NCBI RefSeq assembly: GCF_000277125.1
Contig: NC_016946.1
Span: 186,001 to 250,000, forward strand
DNA from: Mycobacterium intracellulare ATCC 13950
GTDB taxonomy: Bacteria; Actinomycetota; Actinomycetes; Mycobacteriales; Mycobacteriaceae
Length of the DNA: 64,000 nucleotides
Reading direction: 5' to 3'
Below, piece after piece: positions 1-7,472 of this stretch. Both the position numbers and the translations under genes were made by a program. Every line of letters begins with the position of its first letter. Position 1 is the stretch's first letter. The notes beneath the pieces are model-generated. The model saw only the letters and a program-made list of their open reading frames with translations, was not told the DNA's origin and searched no databases.

Positions 1-428
1 AGCTGGCGGATGAGCAGGATGGCCAGCAGGCTGACGGCCACGGCGACGATCAGCGGCACCGGGGATTGGCCCACCGCGGGGCCCGGGACGGCGGGAGAGA
101 CCGGGTTGTTGGCGGCTTCCACGGTGGACTTCGCCTGTGCGGCAGCGTCTTTGGCGGCGGCCGTGAGGTCGCCATTGGTTTCGGCCCGCTGCTGCACGCC
201 GGCCGGCGGCTCGGGTGGCCCCGGGGGTGCGGGTTCGGCGTTCTTGGCCGGCGCCTTCTTCGCGGGCGCTTTCTTGGCGGGCGCCTTTTTGGCGGGCGCC
301 TTCTTCGCAGGTGCCTTCTTGGCGGGCGCCTTCGCGGTCTTTTTCGCCGCCTTGGCGGGCGGTTTCTTCTCCGGCGGAGTGCCGGCGCCGTCGGGCGCGC
401 TGTTGGTGGGGTCCTGCGGGTCTGCCAT
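1..428 (-). CDS. hns: Hns-like nucleoid protein, 3' end cut by window edge
   Basis: This is the mycobacterial Hns (Rv3852) type, a small basic DNA-binding protein tied to the membrane. The ATG at 428 opens MADPQDPTNS, followed by an alanine/lysine/proline-rich stretch with repeated PAKKA units at about residues 35-65, a middle part containing AAAKDAAAQAKSTVE, and a C-terminal hydrophobic helix (PLIVAVAVSLLAILLIRQL). About 142 codons are visible. Only the last few residues and the stop are missing, since the M. tuberculosis protein ends shortly after IRQL. The lysine repeats suit sequence-independent DNA binding and the helix suits membrane anchoring. It lies next to CopC/YcnI genes here, whereas M. 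tuberculosis has Rv3851 in that place. Confidence 0.85.
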   Translation of the reverse strand, partial: MADPQDPTNSAPDGAGTPPEKKPPAKAAKKTAKAPAKKAPAKKAPAKKAPAKKAPAKKAPAKNAEPAPPGPPEPPAGVQQRAETNGDLTAAAKDAAAQAKSTVEAANNPVSPAVPGPAVGQSPVPLIVAVAVSLLAILLIRQ

Positions 429-516
429 GCGGCCGCTCCTTGAGCTTCCTCTGTCGTCGTTTCCCTAGCTCAGGGATCTCGACCCCATCATGCCAGCACG
501 CGTGACGGCGCCTCGA

Positions 517-1020
517 TCACCGCCTGTGCCGCACCGCCCACCAGGCGCCGCCCGCGACGAGCGCCAACGCGGCCGCCACGAACGGCCAGACGGGGACGTC
601 ACCGCCGCCGCCCCCGCCGCCGGCAACCGGTGGCCCGGGCGTGCCGGTGCCGGACACCGTGAGCTGGAACGACCAGGACCCGGACACCACGTGGCCGTCC
701 GCGGAGGTCACCCGGTAGTTCACCGTGTACGTGCCGGACGGTCCCAGTGGACGCAGGGCGATGCTGACCATCGCGCCGGCCACGGTGGGCTCGCCGGCGG
801 ACCACACGTTGCCGTCCGGGCCGACCACCGTCATCGCGGCGAACGTGGTCTGCAACTGCTCGTTGAAGGTCGCGCTGACCCGCTGCGGGCCGGAGGCCAG
901 CACCGCGTTGGCCGCGGGGTCGGTGGCGATCCGCGTGGCGTGCGCCGACGACACCGGCGCGGTGAGCGTGGCCATCGCGAACATGGCGCTCACGCACGCG
1001 CCGAACGCCAGCCGTTTCAC
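517..1020 (-). CDS. CopC-type periplasmic copper-binding protein, membrane anchored
   Basis: The protein (167 aa) belongs to the CopC/YobA family, exported proteins that bind Cu(II) outside the membrane. A signal peptide ends near SSA, so mature protein would begin with His27, which matches the N-terminal histidine copper ligand of CopC. The second ligand pair appears as the DGH motif at residues 108-110. After the beta domain come a glycine-rich linker and one C-terminal transmembrane helix ending in RHRR. The start is a GTG at 1020 that overlaps the TGA of the upstream YcnI gene (GTGA), which indicates translational coupling. The longer open frame upstream lies inside the ycnI gene and lacks a signal peptide, so it was not used. 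Copper is the usual substrate for the family. The role in this organism is inferred. Confidence 0.85.
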   Translation of the reverse strand: MKRLAFGACVSAMFAMATLTAPVSSAHATRIATDPAANAVLASGPQRVSATFNEQLQTTFAAMTVVGPDGNVWSAGEPTVAGAMVSIALRPLGPSGTYTVNYRVTSADGHVVSGSWSFQLTVSGTGTPGPPVAGGGGGGGDVPVWPFVAAALALVAGGAWWAVRHRR

Positions 1021-1685
1021 GGGCGGCGGCGGATCAACGCGATCGCGACGCCCAGCGCGGCGACCACCAGAGCGGCGCCGCCCAACAATCGCGCGGTGTT
1101 GTCGGCCGCGTGGGGCCGCGCCGGTTCGGTCGCTTGGTCGGGCGTCCCATGGTGGTGGTGTGACCCCGCCGGCCCGGTGGCAAGGGTGAGCATGGGCGCC
1201 GGGTGTTCGGGCTCGCCGCCGTCGGGCAGCGGCGCCTGATCCCACTTCACGACGGTCCCGTCGGCGTAGGACTGCGTGGCCGGGAAGCTGACGGTGTCGG
1301 TGTCGGGCAACTTCACGGATAACCGGAACAGCGCGAATTGGTCAGCGGCGATCCCCCCGCCGGGGGCGGCCGTCCATGTCACCGAGCGGACGGCACCGGA
1401 CGCCGCGTCGCGGTCGAGCCTGGCCGTCCAGCCCGGCATGCTTTCGGTGCGCGCCGAGGCGACGCCGGGCAGGGCGACGGTCAAGGCGGTGGTGGCGGCC
1501 CCGACGTTCGATTCGTTGGGCACCTGGAAGGTGACCAGGGCCATGGCGCCGCGCACCGGATTGTCGCTGCTGGCGTGGACGTGCGCCGACGCCGTCGGCG
1601 ACTGCAGCGCCGACCCGAGGGCCAGGACGACGACCGCGCCGGCCGCGAACAGGATGCGCGGGATCCACCTGCCGTGGATTGACAT
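1017..1685 (-). CDS. YcnI family (DUF1775) copper-related exported protein
   Basis: This is a 222-aa DUF1775 (YcnI) protein. An N-terminal signal segment (residues 8-34) is followed by HVHASSD, so the mature N-terminus would carry His35 as in copper-binding YcnI proteins. A conserved tryptophan lies in the MPGWTARL stretch. The C-terminal third has a short His4 run (GSHHHHGT) and a final transmembrane helix ending IRRRP. YcnI and CopC genes are frequently adjacent, and here they share the GTGA overlap. The pair most likely handles copper in the cell envelope. No copper-responsive operator could be identified upstream. The ATG at 1685 has a GAAAGG element about 11 bases ahead. Confidence 0.85.
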   Translation of the reverse strand: MSIHGRWIPRILFAAGAVVVLALGSALQSPTASAHVHASSDNPVRGAMALVTFQVPNESNVGAATTALTVALPGVASARTESMPGWTARLDRDAASGAVRSVTWTAAPGGGIAADQFALFRLSVKLPDTDTVSFPATQSYADGTVVKWDQAPLPDGGEPEHPAPMLTLATGPAGSHHHHGTPDQATEPARPHAADNTARLLGGAALVVAALGVAIALIRRRP

Positions 1686-1713
1686 GGGAGGAGATTGCCT
1701 TTCGTGGGGTCGG

Positions 1714-2370
1714 TCAGCTCAACCCGAGGCGGGCCATCAGATCGGCCTCGATGCCTTCGAGCTGCGACGAGATCGCGGCGTGGGCCGCCCGGCGACGCGC
1801 GGCGGGCAGATTCTCCGCGGCGGTGACGGCCGCCGACAGATCGGTGAGCCGCTCGGTGATGGCGACCACGAACGCCTTCGTCTCGGCGTCCTTGGGCTTC
1901 TTGTCCTGCACCGACCGCAACGACCTCTCGGCCCCCGCGATGCGGGCCGACAGCTGGGCGCCGGGGCCGGAGAACTGGCCGATCTGAGCCAGCGGGATTC
2001 CGAGCCGGTCCGCGCGGCGCTGATCGATCAGCGCGCGCGCCGAGACGGCCAACCGGTAGATCACCGGGGTGAGGATCGGTGCGAGCAGCCGCGAGACCGT
2101 CAGCACGCGGCGGATCCGGGTCGGGGAGAAGATCTTGCCCTCCCGCGCCGCCTTGAGTTGGGCCTCAGCGACTTTGAGCGCGTTGCGGTCACTGTCGCGC
2201 TGCGCCTTGATCTGGGCCCTGAGCGCCTTGTTCTCCGCCCGTTGGGCGGACTTGGCGCGCCGCACCTCGTTTTTCGCGGCCAGCTTGGCCTCGAGCTTCG
2301 CGCGGGCCTTGATGGCGCGGGCTTCAGCGCGACGCGTCGCGCGGCTCTTTCGCTTGCCGAACAGGGCCAT
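1714..2370 (-). CDS. Conserved coiled-coil protein, Rv3850 type
   Basis: The 218-aa product has the same length and character as M. tuberculosis Rv3850. The first 75 residues are strongly basic, rich in Lys/Arg/Ala, and predicted to be coiled coil. Residues 80-120 hold a more hydrophobic patch (LLAPILTPVIYRLAV), and the C-terminus is helical with many Ala/Arg residues. The family is confined to actinobacteria and no function is established. It lies directly downstream of espR on the same strand with about 120 bases between them, as in M. tuberculosis. The basic N-terminus could contact nucleic acid or anionic lipid, but that is only a guess. Confidence 0.8.
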   Translation of the reverse strand: MALFGKRKSRATRRAEARAIKARAKLEAKLAAKNEVRRAKSAQRAENKALRAQIKAQRDSDRNALKVAEAQLKAAREGKIFSPTRIRRVLTVSRLLAPILTPVIYRLAVSARALIDQRRADRLGIPLAQIGQFSGPGAQLSARIAGAERSLRSVQDKKPKDAETKAFVVAITERLTDLSAAVTAAENLPAARRRAAHAAISSQLEGIEADLMARLGLS

Positions 2371-2490
2371 TCCCGGCCGCCTCCCGGTATCTCGCTGGCA
2401 ATCGTCGTCTAACGCTCTCGCGTTCGCGATCCGTTTGCCAACCCTAATCGGAATGGGCGGGCGCCAGCCCCCCAGGGCTGGCCGAGGCCG

Positions 2491-2889
2491 CTAGGCGTCC
2501 AGGTGCTCCGCGCGGCGCAGCTCGTTGACGCGCTCCATGACCTCGCGCTGGGCCTCGGGGGAGAGCTCGGCCGTGCGCATCGCGATGCGGCGCACGTTGT
2601 CGTCGCGCGCCGTGGCCAGCCACGACAATTCCTTGTCGAGCTTCTCGTAGTACTCGTCGTCGGTGAAGTAAGCCGGCTTGATGCGGAAGAAGTTGGCCAG
2701 GGCGGCCATCGTCGCCGAGGACGGGTTGGTGCGGTTGCCGGAACGCAACTGCGACAAGTAGGGAGCCGACATCGTTATGCCCTCCGCCTTGAGCGCCGCG
2801 ATCACTTCCGCGGAGGTGTGCGCACCGCGTCCAGGCGGATACACCGTGTCGAACAGGCGGTTCAGGCGAGCAGCGAACGTCGTGCTCAT
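2491..2889 (-). CDS. espR: EspR nucleoid-associated regulator
   Basis: EspR is a dimeric DNA-binding protein that controls the espACD (ESX-1) locus and many cell-wall genes in M. tuberculosis. The 132-aa sequence has the family length and opens with the hallmark N-terminus MSTTFAARLNRLFDTVYPPG. It carries the helix-turn-helix around residues 30-60, including SAPYLSQLRSGNRTNPS, and the dimerisation helices with YFTDDEYYEKLDKEL. The last 35 residues differ more from the M. tuberculosis version than the rest. The ATG at 2889 was chosen for this match and for a GGAGGT site 8-10 bases upstream. An in-frame ATG five codons earlier overlaps that site. The 583 bases upstream have no gene. Confidence 0.96.
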   Translation of the reverse strand: MSTTFAARLNRLFDTVYPPGRGAHTSAEVIAALKAEGITMSAPYLSQLRSGNRTNPSSATMAALANFFRIKPAYFTDDEYYEKLDKELSWLATARDDNVRRIAMRTAELSPEAQREVMERVNELRRAEHLDA

Positions 2890-3472
2890 TGATATGACCT
2901 CCACTGGGCTGTAGAAGCGAACTATTACCTAGGTGTATTTGCTGATCATGGTAGCGAGGCTTGGTAAGGGTAACCAGGTGCAAACCCCGAAGGATTCCCG
3001 AGCGGCACAGCCGACGCCCACCAACTCCCCACTTGACGAGCGTCTAACTGATTCGCTGAGGTGTCCACAAAATCCATGGAACTCACAGGTTATCCGCAGA
3101 ATCGGACACCCGTCCCGAAGTGGCGGGCCGGGCGCCTCGTGGGGGCCGTTGCGAGGGCCCGCGCCGTGCTGGGCGATTGCACCGCAACGGACCGGCAAGC
3201 TGGCCCGATCCGGTACGCCATTTGCTGCCGGGCCCGAAACCTGGCCATCGAGGGCGCGCCGCAACCCGCCGGCCGCATGGTGGACACCGATGGTCGAGGG
3301 GCCGTTAACTTAGTGGGCGCCGTCGGGGTTGCGCTCATCCACGACCGGTCCACCGCTGACCGCCGCCCGACGTGACGGTCGCCAGAGCGGTCCGGTCGCG
3401 TGATCCCCGCGGGCGCGAAGCGCCTCCTCGCGGCCGGGAAGGCGAATCGCCATTCGCGCCGCCGTGTTCTCG
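2890..3472. other. Gene-free interval upstream of espR
   Basis: No convincing gene is visible. M. tuberculosis has the membrane protein gene Rv3848 at this position, but no frame here resembles it. The frames that stay open have weak codon structure and no ribosome site. The espR side (2905-2950) is locally AT-rich and is the likely promoter area. Two motifs resembling DnaA boxes, each 8 of 9 bases, lie at 3061-3069 (GTGTCCACA) and 3090-3098 (TTATCCGCA). The rest shows nothing I can name. Confidence 0.6.
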
Positions 3473-4006
3473 CTAGGCGGCGAGCAGCATCGCCAAAATC
3501 GCCGTGTCGGGATGGCTGATCGGATCGACGCCGACCCGGCTCACCATCGACGTGATGGTGCCGTCGGCTTCTGCCTCCACCCAGGCCGCCCGGTGTTCCA
3601 GGCCGAGATAGGGCAACCCGGGCAGCAATACGCATCCCGATGCCGCCCCCGTGCATTCGGGCAGCGACGGCGTGGTTTCCGACGGCGGATGCAGCATGAG
3701 TAGCGCGGGGGGCTGATGGTCGGCGAAATAGCCTGGCTGGATTGCCGATTCACCAAAGACCGTGCCCTCGGCCAGCACCAGGCCGACCGTGTCCGGTTCG
3801 GGTTCGTCGGGCAGTTCTTCGCGGGCGCCGAACACCGTTGTGGTGGAGAGCAACCCGGGCAACGACGCGATCCGGACCGCGACCATGAGCAGCTGGGCCC
3901 ATTCTTTCGTCGAATCGGGCCAACGGCCGGAGATCAGGAACCCCTTCAGGGACCCACGAGAATGGAACGGGGAGACCCCGATCGGTCGATCCGACCCAGT
4001 TTCCAT
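3473..4006 (-). CDS. Conserved hypothetical protein, Rv3847 type
   Basis: The 177-aa product matches the length and, from memory, the sequence of Rv3847, the gene next to sodA in M. tuberculosis. It is a soluble protein with no signal peptide. Recognisable stretches are STKEWAQLLMVAVRIASLPG near the middle, TTTVFGAREELPDEPEPDTVG, and the C-terminal SRVGVDPISHPD. The start at 4006 (METGSDRP) is preceded by GGAGG. Although the frame extends 32 codons further upstream, that part looks non-coding. Its function is unknown. It lies downstream of sodA on the same strand, but a strong hairpin after sodA makes read-through doubtful. Confidence 0.85.
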   Translation of the reverse strand: METGSDRPIGVSPFHSRGSLKGFLISGRWPDSTKEWAQLLMVAVRIASLPGLLSTTTVFGAREELPDEPEPDTVGLVLAEGTVFGESAIQPGYFADHQPPALLMLHPPSETTPSLPECTGAASGCVLLPGLPYLGLEHRAAWVEAEADGTITSMVSRVGVDPISHPDTAILAMLLAA

Positions 4007-4155
4007 CTCCGACCTCCGCGCGACGCCTCCGTTGGGAATAACCACACTGGTAGTCCGAATAATTAAGAATGCCTGCGGATTAGGCGCCGTGCAACACGAC
4101 ACGGTCAGCGTCGCGGATCTTCAGATCGACCCGCTGCGGGGCCACACAAACGACT

Positions 4156-4184
4156 GGGGCGCCGCGCAATCCGCGCGACGCCCC
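4156..4184 (-). terminator. Hairpin terminator after sodA
   Basis: A GC-only 12-bp stem (GGGGCGCCGCGC at 4156-4167 against GCGCGACGCCCC at 4173-4184, one G-U type mismatch) with a 5-base loop lies 19 bases past the sodA stop on the minus strand. No T-tract follows, which is common for mycobacterial terminators. Confidence 0.65.
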
Positions 4185-4202
4185 CGCCGATCGAAATAAA
4201 AG

Positions 4203-4826
4203 TCAGCCGAAAATCAGGCCCTGGGTTTTCGAGGTCGCCGCGGCGTAGCGCTTCTGCACATCGGCCCAGTTGACGACGTTCCAGAACGCCTTGACGTAGT
4301 CCGCCTTGACGTTCTTGTACTGCAGGTAGAAAGCGTGCTCCCACATGTCGACCTGCAGCAGCGGAATGATGCCCAGCGGCACGTTGGCCTGCTGGTCGTA
4401 GAGCTGGAAGGTCAGCAGCCGGTTGCCGAGGGTGTCGTAGCCCAGCACCGCCCAGCCCGACCCCTGCAGGCCGTTGGCGGCCGCGCTGAACTGCGCGCGG
4501 AACCGGTCGAAGGATCCGAAGGCGTCGTCGATCGCGGCGGCCAATTCGCCGGTCGGCTTGTCGCCGCCGTCCGGCGACAGGTTCTTCCACCAGATGGAGT
4601 GGTTGACGTGGCCGCCCAGGTGAAAGGCCAGGTTCTTTTCGTTCAGGAAGATCGCAGCGTGATCTTCGTTGGCACGGGCCTCTTCGAGCTTGGACAGAGC
4701 GTCGTTCACGCCTTTGACGTAGGTGGCGTGGTGCTTACTGTGGTGGATCTCGTTGATCTGGCCTGAGATGTGCGGTTCCAACGCTGCGTAGTCCCAGTCC
4801 AAGTCGGGCAGGGTGTATTCAGCCAC
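4203..4826 (-). CDS. sodA: Superoxide dismutase SodA, predicted Mn form
   Basis: This is the Fe/Mn superoxide dismutase that converts superoxide to hydrogen peroxide and oxygen. In mycobacteria it is abundant and exported without a classical signal peptide. The 207-aa length is exact for the family. The four metal ligands are present: His28, His76, Asp160 and His164 (in DMWEHAF). Residue 145 is Gln (YDQQAN), where the M. tuberculosis iron enzyme has His; Gln at this site is associated with manganese use. The start is a GTG at 4826 with an AAGGA site about 8 bases upstream. A hairpin at 4156-4184 ends the transcript. The metal assignment is an inference from this residue. Confidence 0.96.
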   Translation of the reverse strand: MAEYTLPDLDWDYAALEPHISGQINEIHHSKHHATYVKGVNDALSKLEEARANEDHAAIFLNEKNLAFHLGGHVNHSIWWKNLSPDGGDKPTGELAAAIDDAFGSFDRFRAQFSAAANGLQGSGWAVLGYDTLGNRLLTFQLYDQQANVPLGIIPLLQVDMWEHAFYLQYKNVKADYVKAFWNVVNWADVQKRYAAATSKTQGLIFG

Positions 4827-4971
4827 GGCGTTCCTTTCTTCGATTATCGTCTTGACGCTCAGTCACGGGGCGCCTTGCGGCGGCCGACCGTTATCAACCC
4901 TGCTCCATGAGCGCGCGCACCGCAAGAATGACCCCTCTGAGCCGCAGGGCGGATACCCGCTCGGGGTCAGT

Positions 4972-5127
4972 TCAGAACAAGACGATGACCGCGAGCACGG
5001 CCAGTAAGGCCAGTGCGATCAGTCCGGCGCGCAGCGCCGCGATGGTGTAGCTGTGATTCCACGCGGGCGAGCCGCAATACGACTTCGACGCGGCCGGTGA
5101 ACCCGGACCGAACGAATGCGTGGCCAT
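4972..5127 (-). CDS. Small membrane peptide, 51 aa, unrecognised
   Basis: A short reading frame on the minus strand encodes MATHSFGPGSPAASKSY and then a single hydrophobic helix (about residues 33-51, AGLIALALLAVLAVIVLF) that runs to the stop. The ATG at 5127 has a GGAAGG ribosome site with about 6 bases of spacing, which is better than chance for such a short frame. It has one cysteine (Cys18). It lies about 145 bases upstream of sodA on the same strand. A perfect 8-bp inverted repeat lies 24 bases further upstream (5151-5171). I do not recognise the family. The ribosome site, clean helix and upstream palindrome together support a real gene. Confidence 0.6.
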   Translation of the reverse strand: MATHSFGPGSPAASKSYCGSPAWNHSYTIAALRAGLIALALLAVLAVIVLF

Positions 5128-5150
5128 CAATCGCCTTCCACCCCCCGGTT

Positions 5151-5171
5151 CACCTCACGGTGAGTGAGGTG
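5151..5171. promoter_or_regulatory. Perfect inverted repeat, possible operator
   Basis: CACCTCAC (5151-5158) and GTGAGGTG (5164-5171) form a perfect 8-bp inverted repeat around a 5-base centre. The inner part also reads as an 11-base palindrome (CTCACGGTGAG). The site lies 24 bases upstream of the small membrane peptide start and resembles a TetR- or GntR-type operator. The regulator is unknown. Confidence 0.45.
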
Positions 5172-5593
5172 AGTCACAAACACTTACGAGAACGCGATCA
5201 TAGCGCTTTGCGGCGAAGTTGAAAAAATAGCGCCCTGAGCTGCGGGTTAGCGAGGACCGGGACGTGGGTGGTTACAAGACGTCGGGACGGGAGCCGGGGC
5301 GGCGCGGGCGCCGTCGCGCCGATGCTTAGTGGGGCAATCCATTTCGCTCACACGGGCGGCTTGGACTGTTTAAGACATGCGTGCAACACCGCGATGTTAT
5401 CCACAGTTACACCACAGTTCGGCGCCAGAGGCAGTAGCGATGGTTCTCTATACCCCGGGGGCCTATGTGGATAAACCTGTGGAAACTGTGGATAGTCCGC
5501 GGCGGCCGATTACGTTGCCCACGCCCCCTCGAGCGCCGCTCCTCAGCGCCCCGCGTTCCGCTGCGCGCATCGTCGCGGCGCTAGTCTGGTCCG
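5172..5593. promoter_or_regulatory. Gene-free interval with a cluster of DnaA-box motifs
   Basis: This 420-base interval precedes the DUF4328 gene. It holds two exact TTATCCACA motifs, one on each strand (5397-5405 plus, 5466-5474 minus). Two close relatives lie on the minus strand at 5478-5486 (GTTTCCACA) and 5487-5495 (CTATCCACA). Three boxes fall within 30 bases and point the same way. TTATCCACA and TTGTCCACA are DnaA-box sequences. Such clustering in GC-rich DNA is unlikely by chance. I see no gene in the rest. Confidence 0.55.
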
Positions 5594-6634
5594 GTGATCC
5601 AGGTGTGCTCCCAGTGCGGCACCCGCTGGAACGTGCGCGACCGGCAACGCGAGTGGTGTCCCCGCTGCCGCGGCGCCCTCATGGCGCCTCAGTCGCCGCC
5701 CGCCGACCCGCGGTGGGCCTCCGCGGGCGCCCCGCCCCCGGCCGGACCCCAGCGGTCTCCGGGGTGGCAGCGCACCCCGCCACGGCTGCCGCCCGGCTAT
5801 CGCTGGATCGCGGTGCGTCCCGGCGCCGCGCCGCCGGCCCGACACGCCCGGCGCCCCCTCGGGCCCACGCCGCGCTACACGGTGATACCGCGTTGGAGTT
5901 TGGCGGACCGCGTCGAGCAGGCGCCCGCCGCCGGCGCAGCGCCCGCGGCGGCGGGGCCGACGGGGCAGGTCATCCGCACCACCTCATTCGTGAGCGTGCT
6001 GGTCCTCAGCATCGCCGCCCTGGTTTACGTCGTCCGCTATGTGCTGCTGGTCATCAACCGGAACACCCTGCTGAATTCGTGGGTGGCCCTCGCGGCCGAC
6101 TGGCTGGGCGTGCTCGCCAGCGTGGGGGCGGGCGCGGCGGTGATCGCGTCGGGCGTGCTCCTGATCCGTTGGCTGATCGCGCGGCGCGCCGCCGCGTTCG
6201 CCCATCACGGGCTGCCGGAGCCGCGCTCGCCGCGGGCACTGTGGGCCGGCTGCGTCGTGCCGCTGGCCAATCTCTTGTGGGCCCCGGTCTACGTGATCGA
6301 GCTGGCCCTGCTCGAAGACCATTGGGTGCGGCTACGCGGACCCGTCCTGCAGTGGTGGATCGCGTGGGTCTGCAGCTACGCCGTCTCCATCGCTGCCATC
6401 GTGACCAGCTTCGCCACCGACGCGCAGGGCATCGCCAACAACACCGTCCTGATGGTCGTCGCCTACCTGCTCGCGGCCGCCACCCTGGCGGCCGCGACCC
6501 GCATTTTCGAGGGCTTCCATCGCAAACCCGTCGCGCGTCCCGCGCATCGGTGGGTCATGGTTCCCGACGACGGCGCCCCCGCACCGGCTTCGGCCGGCCC
6601 AGTTGAGTTAGAGGGGCAGGAACCGGCAGCATAG
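5594..6634 (+). CDS. Zinc-ribbon membrane protein with DUF4328, Rv3843c type
   Basis: The 346-aa protein corresponds to Rv3843c. The first 30 residues form a zinc ribbon with CSQCG and CPRCR, giving two CxxC pairs. A proline-rich linker follows (about residues 33-125), then several transmembrane helices typical of DUF4328, for example VSVLVLSIAALVYVVRYVLLV, VLASVGAGAAVIASGVLLIRW, and a C-terminal pair ending near residue 310. No enzymatic motif is visible. The GTG at 5594 places the zinc ribbon at the N-terminus. It is followed after 4 bases by glpQ1 on the same strand, so the two are probably co-transcribed. The upstream region carries the DnaA-box cluster. Confidence 0.82.
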   Translation: MIQVCSQCGTRWNVRDRQREWCPRCRGALMAPQSPPADPRWASAGAPPPAGPQRSPGWQRTPPRLPPGYRWIAVRPGAAPPARHARRPLGPTPRYTVIPRWSLADRVEQAPAAGAAPAAAGPTGQVIRTTSFVSVLVLSIAALVYVVRYVLLVINRNTLLNSWVALAADWLGVLASVGAGAAVIASGVLLIRWLIARRAAAFAHHGLPEPRSPRALWAGCVVPLANLLWAPVYVIELALLEDHWVRLRGPVLQWWIAWVCSYAVSIAAIVTSFATDAQGIANNTVLMVVAYLLAAATLAAATRIFEGFHRKPVARPAHRWVMVPDDGAPAPASAGPVELEGQEPAA

Positions 6635-6638
6635 GGAT

Positions 6639-7463
6639 ATGACGTGGGCCGACGAGGTGCTCGCCGGGCATCCGTATGTCGTCGCCCACCGCGGTGCTTC
6701 GGCGGCGCGTCCCGAACACACGCTGGCCGCCTACGATCTCGCGCTCAAAGAGGGCGCCGACGGCGTGGAATGTGATGTGCGGTTGACCCGCGACGGCCAT
6801 CTCGTGTGCGTGCACGACCGCCGGCTGGACCGCACCTCGACCGGAGCCGGCCTGGTCAGCACGATGACGCTGGCTCAGCTGCGCGAGCTCGAGTACGGCG
6901 CGTGGCACGACAGCTGGCGCGAGGACGGCACGCACGGCGACACCAGTCTGCTGACCCTGGACGCGCTGGTTTCGCTGGTGCTGGATTGGCATCGGCCGGT
7001 AAAGCTCTTCATCGAAACCAAGCACCCCGTCCGGTACGGCTCGCTGGTGGAGACCAAGCTCCTGGCGTTGCTGCACCGTTTCGGCATCGCCGCGCCCGCC
7101 TCGGCCGATCGGTCCCGCGCCGTGGTGATGTCGTTCTCGGCGTCCGCGATCTGGCGGATCCGGCGGGCGGCGCCGCTGCTGCCCACCGTGCTGCTGGGCA
7201 AAACGGCGCGCTACCTGACCAGCGGCGCGCCCACCGCCGTCGGCGCCACCGCCGTCGGGCCCTCGCTGCTGACGTTGAAGGAATATCCCCAACTGGCGGA
7301 CCGCGCCATCGCCCAGGGCAGGGCGGTCTACTGCTGGAACGTCGACGAGTACGACGACATCGACTTCTGCCGCGACGTCGGCGTGGCCTGGCTGGCCACC
7401 CACCACCCGGGCCGCACCAAGGCGTGGCTCCGCGGCAATCCCGCCGGCCAGGTCAGCATCTAG
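6639..7463 (+). CDS. glpQ1: Glycerophosphodiester phosphodiesterase GlpQ1
   Basis: GlpQ1 (Rv3842c; 274 aa in both) hydrolyses glycerophosphodiesters to glycerol-3-phosphate and an alcohol, recycling phospholipid head groups. The GDPD active-site signatures are clear: HRGAS at the N-terminus followed by RPEHT, then GVECDVRLTRDGHLVCVHD with the metal-binding Glu/Asp and the second catalytic His. IETKHP gives a further metal ligand. No signal peptide is seen, so it is probably cytosolic. It begins 4 bases after the DUF4328 gene and ends only 9 bases from the converging LCP gene. In M. tuberculosis the ferritin gene bfrB lies between these two, but there is no room for it here. Confidence 0.93.
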   Translation: MTWADEVLAGHPYVVAHRGASAARPEHTLAAYDLALKEGADGVECDVRLTRDGHLVCVHDRRLDRTSTGAGLVSTMTLAQLRELEYGAWHDSWREDGTHGDTSLLTLDALVSLVLDWHRPVKLFIETKHPVRYGSLVETKLLALLHRFGIAAPASADRSRAVVMSFSASAIWRIRRAAPLLPTVLLGKTARYLTSGAPTAVGATAVGPSLLTLKEYPQLADRAIAQGRAVYCWNVDEYDDIDFCRDVGVAWLATHHPGRTKAWLRGNPAGQVSI

Positions 7464-7472
7464 GTCGGTCCG

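Noticed and set aside
10..468. Plus-strand frame with repeated AFLAGAF units
   Set aside because: It is the reverse shadow of the PAKKA repeats of hns.
2929..3264. 111-codon frame on the minus strand upstream of espR
   Set aside because: No ribosome site, mixed codon use and no family resemblance; also contradicted by overlapping frames of equal quality.
5172..5593. Possible origin of replication at the DnaA-box cluster
   Set aside because: No dnaA/dnaN neighbours and no AT-rich unwinding stretch; collinearity puts oriC elsewhere.
5377..6606. 409-codon plus-strand frame overlapping the DUF4328 gene
   Set aside because: Arg/Pro-rich shadow in another frame of a gene with clear zinc-ribbon and membrane segments.
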